A stretch of DNA of 22,500 nucleotides from Symbiodinium natans (lineage: Eukaryota; Sar; Dinophyceae; Suessiales; Symbiodiniaceae), in NCBI GenBank assembly GCA_905221605.1, contig CAJNDS010000001.1, forward strand, positions 40,025-62,524, in the 5' to 3' direction. Position 1 is the stretch's first letter, and each line of letters starts with the position of its first letter. The position numbers were made by a program, and so were the translations under genes. Shown here one piece after another: positions 20,501-22,500 of this stretch. The notes beneath the pieces are model-generated. The model searched no databases. It had not been told where the DNA came from and worked only from the letters and a program-made list of their open reading frames with translations.

Positions 20501-22458
20501 AGCAGCGAAAGACTTTGCACTTTCGGCAAATAAAGTCAAGGAAGACAGGAGAACCATGATCAAAAACGTAGATTGACCCTGAGCCCTGATGCCAGTGGAA
20601 TCCCTGCGGCCCTGTACACCTCTACCGAGCCTCTACCTGCAACGTGCGCTGGTTCAAGAGCTCACTCTCGTGTGTCGAGGTGGCTGCTGTACCCAAGAGA
20701 ACCCCTGCGGGGTCAATGAAGGCGCTGGGGGGCACTGTGGGCTGCAGGTCCAGAAATCGGGTTGGTTGAAGGAGTTTAGGGGGGGTTTCCAGACTCTGCA
20801 AGCTTTATGAGTTGAATGCGCGCCCTCTGCGAAAAGAGGCCTATGAAGGCAGCCTTCCACATTCAGGGCCCTGCTTTCATCTACAAAGGGTGCTGTGCCC
20901 ACAGAAGGCATGTATGGTCGCAAACCATGAGCTCCCACAGTTCTGAGATTCCCGGGCTTGTAGACTTGTCCGCCAGGCACCTGCAGCAACGACCTCCGCT
21001 GCGTTCTGTTCCCAGTTGTTAGGATATCCCATAGCCTCGAAGTTCCCGAGCGGCGCGGGGATTCGGGCCAATAGCAGTAGCATTTTGTCTTCATAACTAG
21101 GCCGGGCATGTTTCGCCTGCGGCGTGGCGGCGTAGGGGGTCTGAGACTGGGCCATCGGGTTTGGGCATAGGTTTTCATAGATGCACCGCACACTACAGTC
21201 CTACGCTCTTTCCCCCTCCCTCCCTCCTTCCCACACATGACTAGTTACACTGCGCCACTCCACACCCCAGACTTAGCATAGCTTACCTTCCCTGCAAACC
21301 ATGCCTCTGAACTTGTCAGCCTACAGACCCTGCTTGGTTACTGTTTTTACACGGCTACACTCCTCGACACGGCCCGAAACGCCGCTCCACACTCCGCGCA
21401 AAAATACAGCGACTTAGGACTCAGAGATGTAGGGTGACTGGAGGTGCTGAGGTTAGAAGCCGAACTCCACATCCTGTAGTCTAAAGATTTGTGGGCGTTT
21501 TGAGGCTTCCAACCTCAAGTGCAGATCCTATGCCTGCAGCACCTTGGCCGATTTGGGGCTAAAGGGCTTGCGGAAGTTCAGGGCATTTCGGGTATGGTCA
21601 CGATTGAGGGCTACGAGGAGAGTAGAGTGTCACTCAAGACGGCAATTTGAAGCCGGCCACAAGGAACCCTTGCCTAGGGGGAGATGCAGTGACAGAAATG
21701 CTAGCTCAGCTGATGAACCCTCGCTAGCAGAGCTCATCCTGTCATCCCCAGATTTTCTGTGGCAGTAGGCCTGTTGGATGAGGCACTCCAAGGCATGAGC
21801 CTCACCTTTAGGTTGTCCGCTGAAAAAGGCTTCACCAGAGGGTCACCAGGGCAAGGCTTGATGTGGTCCAACCTAAGAATATAAACCCAAGGCCTGAAAC
21901 GTTAAACGTTTGAACTTGGAACCCGAAGCCCGACTCGAACCTTCGTGGCCTTGCGCCTGAAACTCGAGGCCCGCGCAGCCAACTGACATAAAACACCGAA
22001 ATGGCTCGTGTCCCCCAAGCGCTCAAGCCCCAAAGAAGCACATGTTTCGGAAAGGCTGGTCTGCGGCATCCGGAGACAACCTCCAGGTTGGCTGTGAAGA
22101 AGCTCTGTTTGTTGCTAAAGCAGCACTGGAGCCTAGAGTTCAAACTTTGGGTTCCAGAGAGCTTGGGTGGTTTTGGCCCAAGTTTAGGCTTTCTGTGCGA
22201 AGAGTGTTTTGCGTTTGAGGGGCCAGTAGGGTGGGGGACAATTGTGCGGACATCTCGTTGTCGCCGTTGCGTTCTTCAAGCATCAGCCCCAAGCATCCGC
22301 AATCCGAGCCGCATTGTTGGCATCCTCCCAGCCCATCAGCAGTTGCATATGCTATGGCCAGGATGCCTGCTGTGTCCTGGAAGGCAGCGACAACGGCTTC
22401 TCACAGCAGGTGCAGAGGGGTTGCATGGAAGCTTACGACTTGGAGTGTCAAGCACTTG
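9357..22458 (+). CDS. Gene B: large modular, Cys-rich protein of unrecognised family (3' incomplete)
   Basis: This is the span of a second same-strand spliced gene, or possibly two. About 35 short exons are listed separately. Their phases join cleanly through most of 9357-11387, 12415-13434, 14754-16906 and 17946-18719. Features in order are a possible signal peptide and Cys-rich N-terminus, a hydrophobic Ala-rich helix, an Ala-Pro stretch, a basic linker, an IPT/TIG-like segment, several Trp- and Cys-bearing segments, and a final Cys-rich exon with paired cysteines. This suggests a secreted or cell-surface protein with disulfide-bonded modules. I do not recognise the whole and propose no enzyme activity. 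A possible stop at 20406-20408 would split it in two. Confidence 0.6.
9535..10203 (+). other. Gene B intron, possible missed exon
   Basis: One frame near 10040-10130 reads LRCLCRPGLVATLVTPYVTP and could be a small exon, but its edges do not fit the neighbours. The rest holds CCCTAAGC-type oligomers (10160-10190) typical of introns here. Confidence 0.4.
10204..10242 (+). CDS. Gene B exon: acidic-basic linker
   Basis: It reads AFADSAEQALPNR, the Ala being completed from the previous exon. It ends in a consensus GTAAGT donor with one C left over, which makes CCC (Pro) with the next exon. Confidence 0.65.
10318..10368 (+). CDS. Gene B exon: Pro-rich linker
   Basis: After CCCTCAG it reads QEPLPPFDSKSHSFAH plus one G before a GTACCG donor. 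The frame continues from the previous exon and into the next. No domain is recognised. Confidence 0.65.
10657..10743 (+). CDS. Gene B exon: hydrophobic Ala-rich helix
   Basis: In the frame set by the previous exon (G plus GA gives Gly) it reads YIQLHLLGAFASMAAFAQSS followed by WRPGTGLS and one G before GTGAGG. About 14 residues (LHLLGAFASMAAFA) are hydrophobic, enough for a short membrane or buried helix. About 71% of codons end in G or C, the best of the three frames here. Confidence 0.7.
11046..11149 (+). CDS. Gene B exon: Ser/Gln/Asn/Met-rich segment
   Basis: In the running frame it reads AMSYSSLLQSMTQNSLNMHQ and then NSYSRPQDVVGSMVQ before CAG/GTAGAG. Low-complexity polar content suggests a disordered linker. 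Another frame is also open, but its codon bias is weaker. Confidence 0.65.
11278..11387 (+). CDS. Gene B exon: Ala-Pro segment, GC donor
   Basis: After GATGCAG it reads SGGRKIEEMASKAPAPAPRD followed by PLTGEAAPRAPGRPCC. Three GGCGCC-type units encode the APAPAP run. It ends TGCAG/GCAAGA, a classic GC donor. The start phase agrees with the previous exon. Confidence 0.65.
11388..12261 (+). other. Gene B introns with GA microsatellite, exon gap
   Basis: At least one exon whose length leaves remainder 1 on division by 3 should lie here to join the flanking phases. A candidate is 12066-12102 (reads GLRCAGRTWAGI, ends before GTAGAT). The stretch 11959-12000 is another. Neither is convincing. Confidence 0.4.
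11525..11578 (+). repeat. GA-rich microsatellite
   Basis: An imperfect GA/GAAA run in an intron of gene B. It codes only for Arg/Glu repeats and is not a gene. Confidence 0.95.
12262..12348 (+). CDS. Gene B exon, edges uncertain at 3' side
   Basis: A pyrimidine-rich acceptor (CTGTCTGTCTGCAG) is followed by AWAGPQTIGIPTRERACEGA and then LKCFKPAHT. Codon bias is strong. The frame is the same as the following exon at 12415. Proposed ends are ACT/GCAGAA (GC donor) or an earlier GA-type site. The CCCTAAGCCCTATACCCTC just after it is intron-like. Confidence 0.55.
12415..12586 (+). CDS. Gene B exon: hydrophobic helix then Trp/Arg-rich segment
   Basis: It reads AHEARLCVRFEEMILPLLTG, then LCFDIEVTSFAFVQRLGGSW and RFWGQEVRQNGPPRAGS, ending TCAG/GTGATC with one G left over. 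A 24-nt stretch inside it (12493-12516) has GT and AG ends but is too short to be an intron and stays open, so I keep it as coding. Confidence 0.7.
12937..13043 (+). CDS. Gene B exon: basic Ser/Asn-rich linker, possible GA donor
   Basis: G plus AG gives Glu, then LERAYRVRAPNSNRNLEEMS and LIRSSPKSKARGTLQ. Codon bias is strong and the phase follows from the previous exon. It probably ends CAG before GATCTC, a GA-type donor, which gives the phase the next exon needs. The frame stays open further to about 13120. Confidence 0.68.
13319..13340 (+). repeat. Poly-G run, 22 nt
   Basis: A pure G run lies just before a TGCAGGTGCAG acceptor region, in place of the usual pyrimidine tract. Confidence 0.95.
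13352..13434 (+). CDS. Gene B exon: helical segment with strong donor
   Basis: It reads VSQEAQSFISTVAYALKHHR and then VRSEQAR plus AT before GTGAGT. Codon bias is good. The left edge after GTGCAG is supported by phase but not by a pyrimidine tract. The leftover AT makes Met with the first base of the next exon. Confidence 0.6.
13435..14100 (+). other. Gene B intron
   Basis: No convincing exon is seen. The sequence is T-rich near 13590-13640 and carries CCTAAGCC-type oligomers near 13998-14045, then CTCGATCTCTCCCGAG before the next exon. Confidence 0.5.
14101..14165 (+). CDS. Gene B exon: IPT/TIG-like start
   Basis: It reads QSLTIESMTPSTASKGGAKV and on, after a CTCTCCCGAG acceptor. The pattern I-x-S-M-T-P-S-x-A-S-x-GG-x-x-V resembles the first strand and turn of IPT/TIG immunoglobulin-like domains (I-x-S-I-S-P-x-S-G-x-x-GG-x-x-V). 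The 3' edge is unsure: GC at 14166 gives the phase the next exon needs, and GT at 14176 is the alternative. Confidence 0.6.
14400..14477 (+). CDS. Gene B exon: beta-strand-like, GKGF motif
   Basis: After ACCATAG, with two leading bases, it reads AKIDNQRQVVLTGKGFATNP and then KRHFV. VVLTGKGF matches the V-x-L-x-G-x-G-F strand and turn of IPT/TIG domains, so it may continue the fold begun at 14101. It ends at GC (14478) or GT (14474). Confidence 0.65.
14754..14806 (+). CDS. Gene B exon: Pro/Ser-rich segment
   Basis: It reads SPVEPELSSYSQLLTPE and ends GAG/GTACAT in phase 0. The acceptor GTGCCAG is weak. Codon bias is good. Confidence 0.5.
14882..14968 (+). CDS. Gene B exon: Cys/Trp segment
   Basis: After TTTCCCGACCCTTGAG it reads TKTEGFDSEPWRVCEPMESS followed by YTSLTCPAL. 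Two Cys and a Trp suggest a folded extracellular module. The start phase agrees with the previous exon. The 3' edge is uncertain: GT at 14958, or GC at 14971. Confidence 0.65.
15085..15123 (+). CDS. Gene B small exon, GC donor
   Basis: It reads MMNYFNLNEDLS plus A before GCTGAA, with almost every codon ending in C or G. The leftover A joins GG of the next exon to give Arg. Another frame is also open here (ends LEQLKLLLKL) but is less biased. Confidence 0.5.
15279..15382 (+). CDS. Gene B exon: Gly/Ser-rich loop and beta-strand
   Basis: It reads VEGAPAWREDSGSGGSRHVT and then VSLWDTEAFDKNGT, ending before GTGGTT in phase 0. RHVTVSLWD looks like a beta-strand. The frame is open from about 15183, so the left edge could be earlier. 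Confidence 0.65.
15383..16230 (+). other. Gene B intron
   Basis: Two moderately long open frames occur (about 15468-15686 and 15705-16046), but neither has clear codon bias, motif or phase-consistent edges. A C-run lies at about 15899-15907. Nothing else is identified. Confidence 0.45.
16231..16335 (+). CDS. Gene B exon: Trp/Asn-rich module
   Basis: In frame it reads SAMNRLVPKPPCTTRWENHY and then NSWNVMSQAGRNDST, ending ACA/GTTAAG in phase 0. Asn and Trp content suggests an extracellular fold, with N-linked sequon NDS. A second frame (about 16207-16273) is also open, so the left edge is not sure. Confidence 0.62.
16424..16503 (+). CDS. Gene B exon
   Basis: After ACCAACAG it reads VTDAYIQNLCSPGVPLKGFL and then KPKVDS plus TT before GTGGGT. 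It follows in phase from the previous exon, and TT joins C of the next exon to give Phe. Confidence 0.68.
16732..16906 (+). CDS. Gene B exon: Trp/Cys module
   Basis: It reads LPESPSFHWGCYPNNSKHGS, then PTGTAAGRVCIALPDTIRTS and VIWMSSGFLQ, with strong codon bias. It ends either GTT/GTAAGC (16907) or CAG before GAACGA (GA donor, 16883), both phase 0. NNS is a possible glycosylation site. Confidence 0.72.
17171..17203 (+). CDS. Gene B small exon candidate
   Basis: A strong pyrimidine-rich acceptor (TTCTTCGTCTTTTGCCCCGTTCAG ending at 17170) is followed by GCPGLRQKSAE and a GTGTTC donor. The frame stays open on both sides, and the phase agrees with the previous exon. Confidence 0.45.
17421..17449 (+). 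CDS. Gene B small exon, GC donor
   Basis: It reads DCASFDYSA plus AG before GCTTGG. Codon bias is high. The frame continues open to PLECACRSS, so the exon may be longer. Its leftover phase conflicts with the next candidate. Confidence 0.45.
17613..17683 (+). CDS. Gene B exon candidate
   Basis: After GGGTTTAG it reads VHRLHGYSFMRIELPRLPKI and then CGQ, ending TG before GCAGGC (GC donor). That donor gives Trp with the next exon. Its left phase does not match the exon at 17421, so one of the two edges is wrong or an exon is missing. Confidence 0.42.
17946..18020 (+). CDS. Gene B exon: Cys-rich module
   Basis: A pyrimidine-rich acceptor ending TGCAG is followed by YQRCYGSRNSFTRCSNCQNQ and then GWMG, with leftover AG before GTTCCG. 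Three Cys and Arg/Asn content suggest a disulfide-bonded extracellular segment. Codon bias is much stronger than in the longer overlapping frame. AG plus T of the next exon gives Ser. Confidence 0.7.
18021..18490 (+). other. Gene B intron
   Basis: A frame stays open through about 18286 but is weakly biased and is not phase-supported. I treat it as intronic. Confidence 0.5.
18491..18551 (+). CDS. Gene B exon
   Basis: It reads DARQFAPDHPDMRYYERRTE with almost all codons ending in C or G, and ends GAG/GTTGGA in phase 0. Phase matches on both sides. No domain is recognised. Confidence 0.75.
18641..18719 (+). CDS. Gene B exon followed by an in-frame TGA
   Basis: It reads DAAGNMPDSVEVVVLDFPVK and then NATICH. 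VEVVVLDF is a clear beta-strand. The frame meets TGA at 18722-18724. Past it the same frame goes on as VLTDKLLLYSFREAVGS, also coding-like. A splice from G/GTTGAG to GACAG would remove only 15 nt, which is too short. A GT donor at 18695 joined to GAG at 18763 is a more normal alternative. Confidence 0.62.
18735..18758 (+). CDS. Gene B segment after the TGA
   Basis: It reads KLLLYSF, with leftover C before a GTGAGG donor, or longer (REAVGSVQTL) if the donor is not used. Leftover C joins CA at 18870 to give Pro. Its link to the previous exon is the problem noted there. Confidence 0.4.
18870..18917 (+). CDS. Gene B small exon: beta-strand
   Basis: It reads QVGQVTPSVEVSVMP. The acceptor is GCAAG (or ACAAG at 18875). 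The end is TCA/GTGATG at 18908 or CCG-G before GAGCTT. VTPSVEVSVMP resembles an Ig-like strand. Confidence 0.5.
19126..19202 (+). CDS. Gene B exon
   Basis: It reads SGKTVWHLPRVPAKMSHAQL and then FGHQG, with very strong third-position bias, ending GGT/GTGGAG in phase 0. SGKT alone is not enough for a nucleotide-binding loop, since the upstream G-x-x-x-x-G is absent. Confidence 0.62.
19295..19382 (+). CDS. Gene B exon
   Basis: After ACACGGCAG it reads QRPRFRSYKSNINVLMWGTA and then ASAWTRVGT, with one G before GCATTC (GC donor). A GT donor at 19371 is an alternative with compatible phase. NINVLMWG looks like a strand. Confidence 0.6.
19462..19527 (+). repeat. CT-rich microsatellite before a splice acceptor
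   Basis: Repeated CTCTCT lies directly upstream of the acceptor at 19533-19534 and serves as its pyrimidine tract. Long frames through it give only Ser/Leu repeats. Confidence 0.9.
19535..19764 (+). CDS. Gene B long exon
   Basis: With two leading bases it reads WFGVCHDRNVQAELDSQDQL, then RYEVQFNFWNSYTPDIEFMY and TVPLGRAYQSLRKESGHVRK, ending ATG/GTACAT in phase 0. At 230 nt it is the longest exon here. Aromatic residues alternate in strands (YEVQFNFW), as in a beta-sandwich. The pyrimidine tract before it is very strong. Confidence 0.75.
20168..20182 (+). repeat. Poly-C run
   Basis: A C-run that forms the pyrimidine tract before the acceptor at 20203-20204. Confidence 0.85.
20205..20282 (+). 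CDS. Gene B exon with consensus splice sites
   Basis: CTCTCCAG is followed by GTATGCGSDAADLAAGNSRG and then FQDSGG, ending at GTGAGT. Both edges are phase 0 and both splice sites are textbook. Codon bias is strong. Confidence 0.78.
20376..20408 (+). CDS. Gene B exon or last exon
   Basis: After CCCCCCTCTGCAG it reads TTDPQPNMSC then TAG (20406-20408). It could be the end of a gene. Alternatively it ends at 20398, with AT before GTCTTG, and joins the exon at 20459 in frame. Confidence 0.55.
   Translation, partial: TTDPQPNMSC
20459..20534 (+). CDS. Gene B exon candidate: Ala/Lys-rich helix
   Basis: With one leading base it reads SASWQLLEFKSATAAAKDFA and then LSANK, ending AAA/GTCAAG in phase 0. 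It stays open to 20567 (KEDRRTMIKN before GTAGAT), but that would leave a 28-nt intron. Helix-like content and phase fit support it. The acceptor CTCTGAAG is ordinary. Confidence 0.48.
20596..20747 (+). CDS. Gene B exon: Trp/Cys-rich
   Basis: It reads WNPCGPVHLYRASTCNVRWF, then KSSLSCVEVAAVPKRTPAGS and MKALGGTVGC, with leftover AG before GTCCAG. Four Cys and very strong codon bias make this one of the clearest exons. A TGA just upstream fixes the start at the CCAG acceptor. The long opposite-strand open frame here is its shadow. Confidence 0.78.
20867..20911 (+). CDS. Gene B exon candidate
   Basis: In the frame required by the previous exon it reads ALLSSTKGAVPTEG, with AT before GTATGG. Another frame (PAFIYKGCCAHRRH) is equally open, so this is tentative. 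Confidence 0.4.
20912..21581 (+). other. Gene B intron, nothing certain
   Basis: No biased, phase-supported exon is seen. A CTCCCTCCCTCC run lies near 21217-21230. Confidence 0.45.
21582..21626 (+). CDS. Gene B small exon candidate
   Basis: After GGAAGTTCAG it reads GISGMVTIEGYEESR, ending AGA/GTGTCA or A/GTAGAG. MVTIEGY looks like a beta-strand and turn. Codon bias is good. Confidence 0.5.
22055..22086 (+). CDS. Gene B small exon candidate
   Basis: It reads WSAASGDNLQ before CAG/GTTGGC in phase 0. The frame remains open as VGCEEALFVAKAALEPR to another phase-0 GT at 22138, so the exon may be longer. Confidence 0.42.
22332..22458 (+). CDS. Gene B exon: Cys-rich, GC donor
   Basis: TCCTCCCAG is followed by PISSCICYGQDACCVLEGSD, then NGFSQQVQRGCMEAYDLECQ and AL, ending CTTG before GCAAGT, a consensus GC donor. 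Six Cys in the pattern C-x-C, CC, C, C indicate a small disulfide-rich module. The gene goes on beyond the window. Confidence 0.75.
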
Positions 22459-22500
22459 GCAAGTGATCCTCAGCCCGAAAGCTAATGGTCATTAGAGTCG

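Noticed and set aside
20568-20595. A 28-nt possible intron
   Set aside because: It is too short to be convincing. An earlier donor at 20535 gives a 61-nt intron in the same phase.
20654-21238. Minus-strand open frame of 194 codons
   Set aside because: It is the longest open frame on the minus strand, but it overlaps the strongly biased plus-strand exon at 20596-20747. It shows no motif and is most simply an antisense shadow.
1-22500. CRISPR array, prokaryotic operon, phage or integron structure
   Set aside because: There are no regularly spaced direct repeats with unique spacers, no long uninterrupted genes and no ribosome-binding-site pattern. The intron-rich layout is eukaryotic.

Overview
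The window looks like nuclear DNA of a dinoflagellate (Suessiales/Symbiodiniaceae-like, at most to that level). The genes are cut into many short exons (about 30-230 nt) with high GC at third codon positions. Introns run from about 65 nt to over 1.5 kb and are full of G-runs, microsatellites and CCCTAA/TTAGGG-like oligomers. Besides GT donors, several introns seem to use GC or GA donors, which is characteristic of dinoflagellates. No rRNA, tRNA, CRISPR or bacterial-type operon was seen. All exons were found by eye from codon bias, reading-phase continuity and splice signals. Reading phase closes across most junctions, which is the main support for the models. Exon edges remain provisional.

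Gene A (about 2029-8163, plus strand, 5' part not found) is a voltage-gated-type cation channel with a cytoplasmic EF-hand. In order it shows a pore-helix exon, a strong S6 helix ending in the signature LMNLVTAVLVE, a charged linker, one canonical EF-hand split over two exons (DVDQTG / TLDKDEF), a helical Met/Gln/Leu-rich segment and a probable stop at 8161-8163. It would couple membrane cation flux to Ca2+ sensing. S1-S4 were not found.

From 8164 to 9356 is a gap with no convincing exon.

Gene B (about 9357 to beyond 22458, same strand, 3' part outside the window) is a large modular gene of about 35 short exons. It opens with a possible signal peptide and a Cys-rich patch, and has an Ala-rich hydrophobic segment, an IPT/TIG-like stretch, and several Cys- and Trp-containing segments that look extracellular. 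I do not recognise the family as a whole. An in-frame TGA near 18722 and a few phase conflicts leave local uncertainty. It could be two genes, since a possible stop lies at 20406-20408.

Repeats include two dispersed copies of an element ending in a hairpin, a roughly 74-bp tandem repeat, an extreme G49-T-G35 tract, a TGTGTAGTG microsatellite followed by alternating purine-pyrimidine DNA, and GA and CT microsatellites. I did not find evidence of a new defence, mobile or biosynthetic system. The most notable items are the mixed splice donors, the unrecognised modular gene, and the paired repeats.
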